64,000 nt of DNA, taken from the NCBI GenBank assembly GCA_900468285.1, contig UBTF01000004.1, positions 26,986 to 90,985 on the forward strand, given 5' to 3'. A program made the position numbers and the translations under genes. Shown here piece by piece: positions 26,587 to 35,839 of the stretch (position 1 is the stretch's first letter; the number at the start of each line of letters is the position of its first letter). This DNA comes from Hyphomicrobiales bacterium. GTDB taxonomy: Bacteria > Pseudomonadota > Alphaproteobacteria > Rhizobiales > Rhizobiaceae. The notes under the pieces were generated by a model. The model searched no databases and was not told the DNA's origin. It saw only the letters and a program-made list of their open reading frames with translations.

Positions 26587-27123
26587 ATGCTCGGTAAAAA
26601 AGTGCCTGCCGTTACCTTCCGCACGCGCGTCCGCGACGAAGCCGTTGGCGGCCCCAATCCCTATCGCTGGCAGGACATGACCTCCGACGACTATTTCAAG
26701 GGCAAGAAGGTCATTCTGTTTTCGCTTCCCGGCGCCTTCACGCCAACATGCTCGACCTATCAGTTGCCGGATTTCGAAAGATTGTCGCCTGAGTTCCGCG
26801 CTATGGGCATTGACGAGATTTATTGCCTCTCCGTCAACGATGCCTTTGTGATGAATGCCTGGGCCAAGGGTCAGTCGCTGGAGAACGTCAAGGTCATTCC
26901 CGATGGCTCGGGTGAATTCACCCGCAAGATGGGAATGCTGGTGGCCAAGGACAATCTTGGCTTCGGCATGCGCTCCTGGCGCTATGCTGCCATCATCAAT
27001 GATGGCGTCGTCGAGCAGTGGTTCGAGGAAGAAGGCTATTCCGACAATTGCGAAAGCGACCCTTACGAGGTGTCTTCGCCACAGAACATTCTGGCGAATC
27101 TCAAGGCGAAGATTGCAGCCTGA
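26587..27123 (+). CDS. Peroxiredoxin (Prx5-like, AhpC/TSA superfamily)
   Basis: A 178-residue cytoplasmic thiol peroxidase. The PGAFTPTCSTYQLP motif holds the peroxidatic Cys55, as in Prx5-type enzymes, with further cysteines at about 80 (EIYCLSV) and in the C-terminal DNCESDP that could resolve the sulfenate. Such enzymes reduce hydrogen peroxide and organic hydroperoxides using thioredoxin or glutaredoxin. I chose ATG 26587, with ACAGGAGAA in front; the longer reading from 26485 has no similarity. A strong terminator ends it. It stands between ureC and ureE, 222 bases after ureC, so it probably has its own promoter. Confidence 0.88.
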   Translation: MLGKKVPAVTFRTRVRDEAVGGPNPYRWQDMTSDDYFKGKKVILFSLPGAFTPTCSTYQLPDFERLSPEFRAMGIDEIYCLSVNDAFVMNAWAKGQSLENVKVIPDGSGEFTRKMGMLVAKDNLGFGMRSWRYAAIINDGVVEQWFEEEGYSDNCESDPYEVSSPQNILANLKAKIAA

Positions 27124-27470
27124 TCCTTCAAAAGCCCGGCATGGTCCGGGCTTTTTTTTGTACTTCCTCCCCTCTTTTTTAAAGGGTTTCGTTAATATTT
27201 CTGCCCGGTTTCTGCCGCTCCGGACGCTGTGCGAGTAAGCCGCAGCGATTGTAACCCATGATTATATAAGCGGATAATGTCGTTTACTCTGTCCCTTGCG
27301 CCGCAGGGGCTGCGAATTGTGCCTTTCCTACGTAAGGTTTTAATCAACAAAATTTTATTGGTTGTCCTTATGCACAAATATACTCGTAATATCTCGCATT
27401 TTATCTGTTTCGTTTACCTTCGGCCAATCTCTCATCTTTATCGATTTATGTCACGCAAGGGTTCGATGTG
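27124..27470. other. AT-rich intergenic region before the GGDEF gene
   Basis: Apart from the terminator at its left end, this stretch is notably AT-rich (for example about 27330-27450) against GC-rich neighbours. A short frame at 27277-27471 shows no family similarity and poor codon use. It probably holds the promoter of the GGDEF gene. Confidence 0.45.
27132..27160 (+). terminator. Rho-independent terminator after the peroxiredoxin gene
   Basis: AAGCCCGG pairs with CCGGGCTT over a six-base loop and is followed by eight Ts. It implies that ureEFG cannot simply be read through from ureC. Confidence 0.88.
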
Positions 27471-28304
27471 ATGACGGAACGTTTAAGAAAATTTATTTCG
27501 CTGGAAATGAGTTTGACTGACCCGGGCGAAGGGCAGAGTCTCCGCACCTTCGCAACGAAGATGATCTTCATATCGATCATCCTTACCCTGATCGTCAGTT
27601 GCGTTGCGAATGCGGTCGCCGCCTATTATGGGCTTCTGCCTTTGCCTCTTCTTCAGGCTCTCATCCACAGCGTATTCATGGCCTGGGTCATCGGAAGCAT
27701 TGTCACCGGTATTCTCTGTTCAGTCATCGGCAACGCGATTCGAAAGCTGCACGAATCGCACGCCGAATTCGAGCGTCTGAGCCGGACGGATACGCTTTCG
27801 GGCCTGGCAAACCGCCGCGCCTTCAACCAGTCCTTTGATGATGTCGAAACGGATGCTTCCCTCGCCATCTTCGATCTCGACCGCTTCAAGAGCATCAACG
27901 ACAATTACGGCCATGCGGCAGGCGATATCGTCATCAAGAAGGCAGCTGCGGCCATAGCCGATGTTTTCGGTGAGTTTCACTGTGTCGCCCGGCTGGGTGG
28001 GGAAGAGTTTGCGGTTATCGTGCGCGGTGGCGCCCGCAAGGACCGTCTGACCCTCATCGAACTGGCGCGAATTCGCGTGTCCTGCATGACCATCAACTTC
28101 GAAGGCACGCAGGTCCAGACGACGGTTTCCGTCGGTGTCGCGGATATAGAGCCATCGCGGTCCAAGCACGATACGTTTGCAGCCGCCGACAAGGCCCTGT
28201 ATTTCGCGAAGTCTTCAGGCAGAAATTGCATTCGCCATGAAATGGATATGTCTGCTGCGCAATCGGTCGAAAAGCTGCAATCGGCGCTGCTGGCGGCTTC
28301 CTGA
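27471..28304 (+). CDS. Membrane-bound diguanylate cyclase (GGDEF domain)
   Basis: A 277-residue protein with two membrane segments (about residues 30-55 and 65-90), no recognised sensor domain, and a C-terminal GGDEF domain. The active-site motif is GGEEF in [10 protein letters not shown], preceded by [16 protein letters not shown], so synthesis of cyclic di-GMP is likely. I do not see an RxxD inhibitory site before the motif. GTG 27468 is directly followed by ATG 27471, which I use; AAGGG lies upstream. The base composition of its leader is unlike the flanking urease genes. It interrupts the urease cluster between ureC and ureE. Confidence 0.87.
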   Translation: MTERLRKFISLEMSLTDPGEGQSLRTFATKMIFISIILTLIVSCVANAVAAYYGLLPLPLLQALIHSVFMAWVIGSIVTGILCSVIGNAIRKLHESHAEFERLSRTDTLSGLANRRAFNQSFDDVETDASLAIFDLDRFKSINDNYGHAAGDIVIKKAAAAIADVFGEFHCVARLGGEEFAVIVRGGARKDRLTLIELARIRVSCMTINFEGTQVQTTVSVGVADIEPSRSKHDTFAAADKALYFAKSSGRNCIRHEMDMSAAQSVEKLQSALLAAS

Positions 28305-28411
28305 GGTCATGGGCCGGCACAAGAGGAATTGACTGCAATTTCATGAGGGTGGGTTGCAATCCGGGGAGCGATCCGTCAGGTTTTGCAAAGTCCCAATTGT
28401 CTGGAAATATC

Positions 28412-28891
28412 ATGTTGCGCGTTCAATTCTATCTTCCCGCCGGTACGCCAGCGGACGAGCCCTCCGGTTATGTCACTCTCGCCCATGATCAACGGCATCT
28501 GCGCCGCAAGCTGCTGCATCTTCAGAATGATGAAATGGTCATGCTCGACCTGAAAGAGGCGGTATTGTTTGCCCATGGCGATCTTCTCGTCGTGGAAAAT
28601 GGCGATCTCGTTGAGGTGCGCGCCGCCTCCGAAAAGCTGTTCGAAATCAAGGCTAACTCCACGCTTCATCTCATCGAACTGGCATGGCATCTGGGCAACC
28701 GGCATCTGTCGGCTCAGATAGAGGAAGGGCGCATCCTTATCCTGCGCGACCACGTCATTCGCTCCATGCTGGAGGGGTTGGGCGCTACCGTCAAAGAGGT
28801 GGAGGAGCCTTTTCAGCCGGCACGCGGCGCCTACCACGCCCATGGCGGTCACGGGCATGGACATGATCACCACGGCCATGGACACGGTTGA
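28412..28891 (+). CDS. ureE: Urease accessory protein UreE (nickel metallochaperone)
   Basis: A 159-residue nickel chaperone that passes Ni2+ to UreG. The N-terminal half has [22 protein letters not shown], the C-terminal half has [20 protein letters not shown] with its conserved metal-site His, and the tail is a histidine-rich run of HGHG and HDHHGHGHG type, which adds nickel storage. I chose ATG 28412 ([11 protein letters not shown]); the reading from 28343 lacks similarity. It is three bases from ureF, and both are co-directional with ureG. Confidence 0.93.
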   Translation: MLRVQFYLPAGTPADEPSGYVTLAHDQRHLRRKLLHLQNDEMVMLDLKEAVLFAHGDLLVVENGDLVEVRAASEKLFEIKANSTLHLIELAWHLGNRHLSAQIEEGRILILRDHVIRSMLEGLGATVKEVEEPFQPARGAYHAHGGHGHGHDHHGHGHG

Positions 28892-28894
28892 TCG

Positions 28895-29566
28895 GTGACG
28901 CTCCCCCGCAGCATCGATCCCTTGCTCCGGTTGCTTGCCTGGATGTCTCCCGCTTTTCCGGTGGGTGCTTTTTCCTATTCGGGAGGGCTGGAAACGGCGG
29001 TGAGTGATCGCCGTGTCTCTTCAGCAACTGATCTCATGGCATGGATTTCCATGCTGTTGCAGCGTGGAACGCTTTGGAACGACGCCGTTCTATTGTCCTG
29101 CGCATGGCAGTGCCACGGGGATCAGGAGGAACTAGCGGAATTGACGGCGCTTGCCCGGGCATTGGCGGGCTCCGCTGAGCGATACCGCGAAACGGTGCTG
29201 ATGGGCGACGCTTTTGTCGATGCCGCCAGCGCCTGGCCGCATTCTATCTTGGAGCAATTCGGTAAAGCCACGCCCTATCCGGTGGCGGTGGGGGCTATTG
29301 CTGCAGCACATGGTGTGGGGCGTGACGAGATATTGCTTGCCTATATGCATTCGGCTGCCTCGCAATTGATTTCTGCTGGCATTCGCCTTGGCGTCGCGGG
29401 CCAGAGGGACGGGGTCGCAATGCTTGCGCAGCTTGAGATAACCCTGTCGGATGTCGCGGCGCGAGCGGTGATCTCAACACTCGATGACCTCGGCTCCGCA
29501 ACCATTGTTGCGGATACGGCATCGATGCGGCATGAAATACAGGAAACAAGGCTTTTCCGATCCTAG
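28895..29566 (+). CDS. ureF: Urease accessory protein UreF
   Basis: A 223-residue all-helical urease chaperone, thought to act as a checkpoint between UreD and the GTPase UreG. The motif [19 protein letters not shown] is the family hallmark; [24 protein letters not shown] is also conserved. It starts with GTG three bases after the ureE stop, giving [23 protein letters not shown] gap of 83 bases, richer in A and T, separates it from ureG. Confidence 0.93.
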   Translation: MTLPRSIDPLLRLLAWMSPAFPVGAFSYSGGLETAVSDRRVSSATDLMAWISMLLQRGTLWNDAVLLSCAWQCHGDQEELAELTALARALAGSAERYRETVLMGDAFVDAASAWPHSILEQFGKATPYPVAVGAIAAAHGVGRDEILLAYMHSAASQLISAGIRLGVAGQRDGVAMLAQLEITLSDVAARAVISTLDDLGSATIVADTASMRHEIQETRLFRS

Positions 29567-29649
29567 GCATTGGAAACCCGTACGTCTGTTACCAAAAAAC
29601 CGTGATAGCGGCAAAATGGTATAAAAATTTCATTTGGAAGGAAAATGGA

Positions 29650-30261
29650 ATGAAATCGGGAAATGGACCGTTGCGCGTCGGAATTGGTGGGCCGGTCGGC
29701 TCTGGCAAGACCGCTTTGACGGAGAAATTGTGCAAGGCGATGCGCGCGGATTATTCGGTCGCTGTCGTCACCAATGACATTTACACCAAGGAAGACGCCG
29801 AAGCACTTGTGCGAATGCAGGCGCTGCCTTCGGACCGTATTGTCGGCGTGGAAACGGGCGGCTGCCCGCATACTGCGATCCGCGAAGATGCGACCATCAA
29901 TCTTCAGGCAATTGCCGGACTGAACGAAAGATTTCCGGACCTCGATGTCGTCTTCATCGAATCCGGCGGCGACAACCTTGCAGCCACGTTTTCACCGGAC
30001 CTCGCCGACCTGACGATCTATGTCATCTCCGTCTGCCAGGGTGAAGAGATTCCACGCAAGGGCGGCCCCGGTATCACGCGGTCTGATCTTCTTGTCATCA
30101 ACAAGCGGGATCTCGCCCCCTATGTGGGCGCCGATCTCGATGTGATGGAAGCAGACGCAACGCGGATGCGACAGCAAATGCCATTCGTGTTCACGGATAT
30201 GAAGCGCGGCGATGGCGTCGATGGTATCGTCAGCTTCCTGAAGCAGCAGGGTGGGCTGTAA
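29650..30261 (+). CDS. ureG: Urease accessory GTPase UreG
   Basis: The 203-residue GTPase that powers nickel insertion into urease. It has the P-loop [27 protein letters not shown], the metal-binding [34 protein letters not shown] and the base-specificity NKRD motif. I chose ATG 29650 ([14 protein letters not shown]) with GGAAAATGGA in front; the reading from 29602 lacks similarity. It ends the urease cluster and converges with a Crp/Fnr gene. A GGTGGAG/CTCCACC hairpin (30269-30292) lies between them but has no T-run. Confidence 0.95.
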   Translation: MKSGNGPLRVGIGGPVGSGKTALTEKLCKAMRADYSVAVVTNDIYTKEDAEALVRMQALPSDRIVGVETGGCPHTAIREDATINLQAIAGLNERFPDLDVVFIESGGDNLAATFSPDLADLTIYVISVCQGEEIPRKGGPGITRSDLLVINKRDLAPYVGADLDVMEADATRMRQQMPFVFTDMKRGDGVDGIVSFLKQQGGL

Positions 30262-30301
30262 GGCGACAGGTGGAGCTTCAAACGACTCCACCCACCGTCA
30301 A

Positions 30302-30973
30302 TCAAAAGTGCCTGAGCGCGCTGACATCGTTGACCTGAATGATCCGGCCCCTCACGATCACGCCAGCATCCCGCAGGCTGGAAAAGGCACGCGACAGGGC
30401 TTCTGGTGCCAGTCCCAGTTTGCCGGCGAGAACGCTTTTCTGGAAAGGCAGCCGGAGCGAGTAGCAGTTAGCGTCAGCGGGGCCCTGGGCGATCAGGTAA
30501 TTGGCCACGCGTTGCGGCGCGGTCTGTAGCCGATCATTGGCCAGGCAGTCCATTGTCGTTCTTAGACTGTTGGACATGGAGTGCAGAACAGCCTTCACGA
30601 TTTTGGGCTCTTCCTCAATCATGGACCTGACCCGCTCCAGATCGAACCGGGCGAGGGTACAGCTGTCAGCCGCCTGTGCATTGTGCTGATATTTGTCTGC
30701 GCCGAAAATCAGACACTCGTTGAATGCCTCGCCAGGGCCGCAAATGCGGACGTCCGCCTCACGACCATCGCGGCTGAGGCGGTACAATCTGACATAGCCG
30801 TTGAGAACGCAGAACAGATATTGTGCGGTTTCGCCCTGGCGAAAGAGTATCTGCCGGGCGGGGACAGTGACGATGGTCGCCGCCTCCATGAATTTTGCGG
30901 TGACCGCTTCATCGCCAGCGCCGATGAAGGGTGCCTGAACGAGTGTGCTTCTTTCCCTGTTTCTGAGTGTCAT
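30302..30973 (-). CDS. Crp/Fnr-family transcriptional regulator
   Basis: A 223-residue regulator. The N-terminal half is a cyclic-nucleotide-like sensor domain (RQILFRQGETAQYLFCVLNGYVRLY, GPGEAFNE) and the C-terminal half is a Crp-type helix-turn-helix. The recognition helix reads APEALSRAFSSL, with the E-x-x-S-R spacing that in FNR contacts TTGAT half-sites. There is no N-terminal cysteine cluster, so it should not carry an FNR-type iron-sulfur cluster; it resembles FixK or Dnr-type regulators instead. I chose ATG 30973; a longer reading to 31261 crosses the FNR-like box. The signal is unknown. Confidence 0.85.
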   Translation of the reverse strand: MTLRNRERSTLVQAPFIGAGDEAVTAKFMEAATIVTVPARQILFRQGETAQYLFCVLNGYVRLYRLSRDGREADVRICGPGEAFNECLIFGADKYQHNAQAADSCTLARFDLERVRSMIEEEPKIVKAVLHSMSNSLRTTMDCLANDRLQTAPQRVANYLIAQGPADANCYSLRLPFQKSVLAGKLGLAPEALSRAFSSLRDAGVIVRGRIIQVNDVSALRHF

Positions 30974-31129
30974 TGCCTTGTTCACGTCCGTCGCGCTCCC
31001 GAAACTTTCAGACGCCAGACGAGCCTCAAGCTTTGCATTTTTCCAAAACGCATGGCCTGGAGGGCGTGTCTTTTGTCCGAAGACGTTTTTCCCATGACGC
31101 AGAGAATAGCACCTTCTGCCTAGACGGAC

Positions 31130-31143
31130 TTGATTTCGATCAA
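31130..31143. promoter_or_regulatory. FNR/FixK-type box TTGAT-N4-ATCAA
   Basis: TTGATTTCGATCAA matches both half-sites of the Anr/FNR/FixK consensus exactly. It lies 157 bases upstream of the Crp/Fnr-family ATG. Autoregulation or control by another FNR-type protein is inferred. Confidence 0.65.
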
Positions 31144-31261
31144 TCGGCTGAAAGAAATGCTCGTCGGCTAAGGTAACATGGATGAGTTGTGAAACGGCAA
31201 GCGCCACATCTTTCTGTAGATACGTCGTAGCGCCGTTCGCGTCGTGCTGAAGCCTATCCAC

Positions 31262-31293
31262 AAAAGCAAAACGCCGGGCGAGACCCGGCGTTT
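31262..31293 (-). terminator. Rho-independent terminator of the RND efflux operon
   Basis: On the minus strand AAACGCCGGG pairs with CCCGGCGTTT over a five-base loop, followed by TTGCTTTTG. It lies just after the stop codon of the pump gene. Confidence 0.75.
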
Positions 31294-31314
31294 CTGATCA
31301 GCAGTCTTCAGGCC

Positions 31315-34300
31315 CTATTCGGCAGCCAGCGGCGGAAGCCGAAGGACGTTGCCGGTGCCGCTTCCATCCTTAGTCCCGCCACCACCATTTTTCTGCTCGA
31401 CCTTGGCCAGACGCTCATCCATCTCTGAAAGTGCCGCCTTGTTGTCCCGCGCCAGATCCGAGAGTTCTTCCTTCGAGAGAACCGGGGATTCTTCCTCCTT
31501 CTTGCCGATGAACCGACCGAAGATGTGGGCGAGGAGTTGCGACAGATCATCCATGATGAGGAAGAAGGCAGGCACGACGATCAGCGAGAGCACCGTCGAC
31601 ACGATGATGCCGCCAATGACCGCGATTGCCATGGGCGCGCGGAATGATCCGCCTTCGCCCACGCCCAGCGCTGATGGCAACATGCCGGCAGACATGGCGA
31701 TCGATGTCATGATGATCGGTCGGGCACGCTTGCGCCCGGCTTCCACCATGGCATGAACCCGCTCCAGCCCGTGACGACGCATTTCTATGGCGAAATCGAC
31801 CAGCAGAATCGCGTTCTTCGTGACGATACCCATCAGCATCAGGATGCCGATGAGAACGGGCATGGACAGCGCATTTTGCGTGATGATGAGCGCAACCGCA
31901 ACCCCACCGATGGCCAGCGGCAGGGAGAAGAGAATGGTGAAGGGCTGGATCACATCCTTGAACAGCAGAATGAGAACGACCAGCACCAGAAGCAGACCGA
32001 GCAACATGGCATTGGTAAAGCCGCGCTGCATCTCTCCCTGCACCTTGGCGTCGCCGCTTTCGGCGAGGCGCACGCTTGGCGGCAATTGTGTTTCCGCCAC
32101 GATGCGTCTGAACTCGGCGGAAGATGTATCCAGCGCCGTCCCAAAGGGCACATCGGAGCCAATGGATACCACGCGATTGCGGTCGTTGCGCTTGATGGAG
32201 CTTGGACCTTCGGAATAGTCGATATCGGCGACGCTATACAGCGGGACGGTCGCGCCTGACGCTGTCTTGATCTTCAGCGCACGAATGGCCGCAAGATCAC
32301 GCCGCACGTCGAGGGATGCCTGAACGCGGATCGGTATCTGGCGATCATCCAGGGAGATTTTCGTCAGAAGCGCATCGATATCGCCGATGGTTGCCACGCG
32401 CACAGTCTGCGAAATCTGCTGTGGCGTGATGCCGAGGCGGGCGATCTCATCCTTGCGCGGACGAATTTGCAGTTCAGGCCGGGGAAGAGCGCCCTCGGAG
32501 CTGACATTGGCAAGGATCGGAGACGCACGCAGACGCGATTCCAGAATGCCCACGGCCTTTTGCAGGTCTTCTTCATTGCTGGACAGGAAGTTGAAGCTCA
32601 GTTCGCGCTCGGCACGGTCGTTGAGCTTGATGATGCGTACATCCGGGATCTTGTTGACGTTTGCGAAGATGTCGCGCTCGACATCCCATTGCGGCCTTGT
32701 TCTGCCGGTGTCCTCGACCTTGGGCAGATGGGGGCCGATGAGCGGTATCGAGCCCAGCCCGTCATTGACGAGCGTTTTCAGCAATGAGTGATCGATATGC
32801 TGGAGAATGACGCGGACGGTTGCCCGGCGCAGTTCCAGATCACCCTTTGGCGATGCGCCGCCGAGAATGAAGACACTTTCGACGCCGTTGATATCGCGGA
32901 TGGCCTGATGGATCTTCGATGTCGTCGCGTCTGTTTCTTCCAGCGTGGCATTCGGCGGAAGCTCTACCGACAGAACAACGCGCGAGGCATCGTCGGGCGG
33001 CAGAAAGCTGCCGGGAACGCCGCTCAAGAGAATGATGGACCCGACAAGAAAGCCGATGGCGCCGAGCAGGGTAAGATAACGCGCCCACCATTTGCTGGTG
33101 GTTGCGGTTACCATGCGCGTATAGGATTTCATCAGCCAGCCATCATTGTCCTGATGGTCGTCGACCGCATCATCCGAGCGCATGAGATAGGCCGCCATCA
33201 ATGGCGTGATGAGGCGCGCCACCATCAGCGAGAAGAACACCGAGAAGGCGACGGTCAATCCGAACTGGATGAAGTACTGGCCGGGAATGCCGGGCATGAA
33301 GGAAACCGGCACAAAGACAGCGATGATGGTAAAGCTGGTTGCGATGACAGCGAGGCCGATTTCGTCGGCAGCCTCGAGCGATGCCCGGTAGGGCGATTTG
33401 CCCATCTTGATGTGGCGCGAGATATTCTCGACCTCCACAATGGCATCATCCACCAGAATACCCGTTGCGAGCGTGAGAGCCAGAAAGCTGACGAGATTGA
33501 GCGAGAAGCCCAGCACATCCATGACCCAGAATGTCGGAATGGCCGACAGGGGCAAGGCGATGGCGGCAATCAGGGTTGCTCGCCAATTGCGCAGGAAAAG
33601 CAGGACGACGATGACCGCAAGAATGGAGCCTTCGACAAGCGTATGAAGCGCAGCCTCATAGTTTCCATAGGTGAAATAGACGGCATCATCGACCATTTCG
33701 ATCGAGACATTGGGATGCTCGGCGCGAACCTTGTCCAGGTTCTGCGCGACTGTTTCCGCAACGGAAACCTCGCTTGCACCCTTTGAGCGGAAGACGGCAA
33801 AGGTGACGCCGGGATTGCCGTTGAACCGCGAGAAGGATTTCGGCTCCTCATAGGTGTCGGTAACGGTGCCAAGTTCCGACAGCTTGACGAAGCGGCCGCC
33901 GGACAAAGCAATCGTCGTATTGGAAAGCTGGGTGACATCACGCGTATCGCCCAGCGTCCGAATGGTCTGTTCATTGCCCGCAACCTGGCCGCGGCCCGAT
34001 CCGAGATCCACATTGGTGCCGCGCAATTGCTGGTTCACTTCGGCTGCCGTGATGCCATAGGCATCCAGCTTGGCGGGATTGAGCGACACGCGCACTTCGC
34101 GGTCCGCTCCGCCATAGCGATCTATCTTGCCAACGCCCGACTGACCCTGAAGCGCACGCTTGATGGTGTCATCCACGAACCATGAGAGTTCTTCGAGCGT
34201 CATGTTGGGGGAGGAAACGGCAAAGGTCTGGATCGCCTGTCCCTCCACATCGATCTTGCTGACGACAGGCTCTTCGATATCCGAAGGCAGTTCGCTGCGG

Positions 34301-34644
34301 ATCTTGTCGATGGCGTCCTTGGTGTCCTGAACGGCTTCTTCGGTGGGCTTTTCGATGCGGAACAGGACTGTCGTCAGCGACTGGCCGTCCGTGACGGTGG
34401 ACTGTATTTCGTCGATACCGCTGATCGAGGCGACCGCGTCCTCGATTTCCTTGGTGACCTGCGCTTCAAGTTCGGAAGGAGAGGCGCCGCTCTGGGTAAC
34501 GGTGATCGCCACCACCGGCACGTCGATATTGGGAAAACGGGTGATCGGCAAATCGTAAAATGCCTTGATGCCCAGAAACAACAGCAGGGCAAAGCACAGC
34601 AATGGCGCAATCGGGTTGCGTATGGACCAGGCCGAGAAATTCAT
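31315..34644 (-). CDS. RND multidrug efflux transporter, inner-membrane pump subunit
   Basis: An 1109-residue AcrB/MexB-type proton antiporter of the HAE1 group. It starts with the typical WSIRNPIAPLLCFALLLFLG segment, contains GSILAVIVVLLFLRNWRATLIAAIALP and the proton-relay LATGILVDDAIVEVENISRH with paired Asp, and a second half beginning with a new membrane segment near KSYTRMVTAT. The C-terminal about 80 residues form a charged cytoplasmic tail rich in Glu, Lys and Gly, longer than in AcrB. It would form a tripartite pump with the adaptor encoded just upstream and an outer-membrane channel not encoded here. The substrate is unknown; the neighbouring RutR-type regulator hints at nucleobase-related compounds. 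Confidence 0.92.
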   Translation of the reverse strand: MNFSAWSIRNPIAPLLCFALLLFLGIKAFYDLPITRFPNIDVPVVAITVTQSGASPSELEAQVTKEIEDAVASISGIDEIQSTVTDGQSLTTVLFRIEKPTEEAVQDTKDAIDKIRSELPSDIEEPVVSKIDVEGQAIQTFAVSSPNMTLEELSWFVDDTIKRALQGQSGVGKIDRYGGADREVRVSLNPAKLDAYGITAAEVNQQLRGTNVDLGSGRGQVAGNEQTIRTLGDTRDVTQLSNTTIALSGGRFVKLSELGTVTDTYEEPKSFSRFNGNPGVTFAVFRSKGASEVSVAETVAQNLDKVRAEHPNVSIEMVDDAVYFTYGNYEAALHTLVEGSILAVIVVLLFLRNWRATLIAAIALPLSAIPTFWVMDVLGFSLNLVSFLALTLATGILVDDAIVEVENISRHIKMGKSPYRASLEAADEIGLAVIATSFTIIAVFVPVSFMPGIPGQYFIQFGLTVAFSVFFSLMVARLITPLMAAYLMRSDDAVDDHQDNDGWLMKSYTRMVTATTSKWWARYLTLLGAIGFLVGSIILLSGVPGSFLPPDDASRVVLSVELPPNATLEETDATTSKIHQAIRDINGVESVFILGGASPKGDLELRRATVRVILQHIDHSLLKTLVNDGLGSIPLIGPHLPKVEDTGRTRPQWDVERDIFANVNKIPDVRIIKLNDRAERELSFNFLSSNEEDLQKAVGILESRLRASPILANVSSEGALPRPELQIRPRKDEIARLGITPQQISQTVRVATIGDIDALLTKISLDDRQIPIRVQASLDVRRDLAAIRALKIKTASGATVPLYSVADIDYSEGPSSIKRNDRNRVVSIGSDVPFGTALDTSSAEFRRIVAETQLPPSVRLAESGDAKVQGEMQRGFTNAMLLGLLLVLVVLILLFKDVIQPFTILFSLPLAIGGVAVALIITQNALSMPVLIGILMLMGIVTKNAILLVDFAIEMRRHGLERVHAMVEAGRKRARPIIMTSIAMSAGMLPSALGVGEGGSFRAPMAIAVIGGIIVSTVLSLIVVPAFFLIMDDLSQLLAHIFGRFIGKKEEESPVLSKEELSDLARDNKAALSEMDERLAKVEQKNGGGGTKDGSGTGNVLRLPPLAAE

Positions 34645-34657
34645 CGTTCTTCCTCAG

Positions 34658-35839
34658 TCAGTTCGAGGCTGCGGCATCAGCCGGCACCGGGTTGATCTTG
34701 TCACCATCGCGCACAAAGGCGCCTGCTTTTTCAACGACCATATCGCCAGCAGCCAGACCGGTCCTGATTTCGACAAAGCCGCTGTCCTGAATGCCGATTT
34801 CGACGGCCACCTGCTTTACCACGCCATTTTCCACACGCCGTGCGGTGGAACCTTCTCGCCCGGAGGTGACAGCCGAGAGCGGCAGGGCCAAGGCGTTGGT
34901 GGAGGCGATAACGATTTCCGCACTGCCATACATGCCTGCGCGGGCCGGACTATCCGTTGGCAGAAGAATATGGACGGAGCCGAGGCGGCTGGTGGCATCC
35001 ACCGTTGGCGAAACAAGGCGCACCTTCCCTTCGATCTTCCTGTTGCCGCCGGCAACCGAAATCACCGCCTTCTGCCCGGCTTCGACTTTCTGGATATCGG
35101 TTTCGGAAAGGTCGGCAACGAGCTCGATTGCGTTGTCCTTGATGACGGTGAACAGGGGATTTCCTGCACCGCTGGCAATGGCACCGACACGCGCGTTCTT
35201 GGCGGATACAACACCGGCAACGGGCGTCTTGACGCTGGTGCGTGACAGCTTGAGATCGATATCGTCGATCTGGGCATCCACGACCTTGATATCGGCTTCA
35301 CCCACCGTCACCGCCTGTCTGGCTGCGTCGAGACGCGCGCGCGCCACATCTGCGGCCGCCGCAGTCTGTTCCACCTGAGAGACGGAGCCTGAACCGGACT
35401 GGCCGAGCCGCTGTGCCCTGTCGCGCTGGCGCACGGCATCATCATAGTTTGCCTGCGCCTCTATGACCTGAGCCTTGCTCTGGGCAACGCCCGCCTGCGC
35501 CTTGGCGCGGTTGGCCTCGAGCTGGCTTTTTTGCAGGATGAGGCTGTCCTTCGACAGTTCTGCAAGTGAGGCACCCGCCTCAACCCTGTCGCCGATATCC
35601 ACATTCAATTTGTCCACCGACAGGCCATCGACAAGCGGCTGGACATAGATTTCATCGACGGGCTTGAGGGTGCCGGTTGCAATGACGCGATCGACCAGAT
35701 CCCGTCTCGTCGCCTCGCTGACCACGATGGAAGGCAGATTGCTGCGATCTGCGCCGCCTTGGGCGCTCGAAATTTCGGGCATGAAGAGAGCCGAGACCAT
35801 CAGCATCGAAAAGCGGGCGGCGGTTGTTCTGGCAAGCAT
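34658..35839 (-). CDS. RND efflux periplasmic adaptor subunit (membrane fusion protein)
   Basis: A 393-residue adaptor linking the inner-membrane pump to an outer-membrane channel. After a signal segment (ending near MPEISSAQ) it has a lipoyl half-motif (VDGLSVDKLNVDIGDRVEAG), a long coiled-coil hairpin rich in Ala, Gln and Arg, the second lipoyl half (SRTSVKTPVAGVVSAKNARVG), a beta-barrel and a membrane-proximal domain. No lipobox Cys is seen at the cleavage region, so it may be anchored by its N-terminus or be soluble. Thirteen bases separate it from the pump gene, which indicates one operon read from the promoter region at 35840-36364. Confidence 0.9.
   Translation of the reverse strand: MLARTTAARFSMLMVSALFMPEISSAQGGADRSNLPSIVVSEATRRDLVDRVIATGTLKPVDEIYVQPLVDGLSVDKLNVDIGDRVEAGASLAELSKDSLILQKSQLEANRAKAQAGVAQSKAQVIEAQANYDDAVRQRDRAQRLGQSGSGSVSQVEQTAAAADVARARLDAARQAVTVGEADIKVVDAQIDDIDLKLSRTSVKTPVAGVVSAKNARVGAIASGAGNPLFTVIKDNAIELVADLSETDIQKVEAGQKAVISVAGGNRKIEGKVRLVSPTVDATSRLGSVHILLPTDSPARAGMYGSAEIVIASTNALALPLSAVTSGREGSTARRVENGVVKQVAVEIGIQDSGFVEIRTGLAAGDMVVEKAGAFVRDGDKINPVPADAAASN

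Larger units (their letters stand above)
30974..31314. other. Intergenic region between the Crp/Fnr gene and the RND operon
   Basis: This gap holds the leader and promoter of the Crp/Fnr gene, including the FNR-type box at 31130-31143, and the terminator of the RND operon at 31262-31293. I see no additional gene. Confidence 0.5.

Noticed and set aside
27277..27471. 64-residue frame before the GGDEF gene
   Set aside because: AT-rich leader sequence with no similarity and no good ribosome site.
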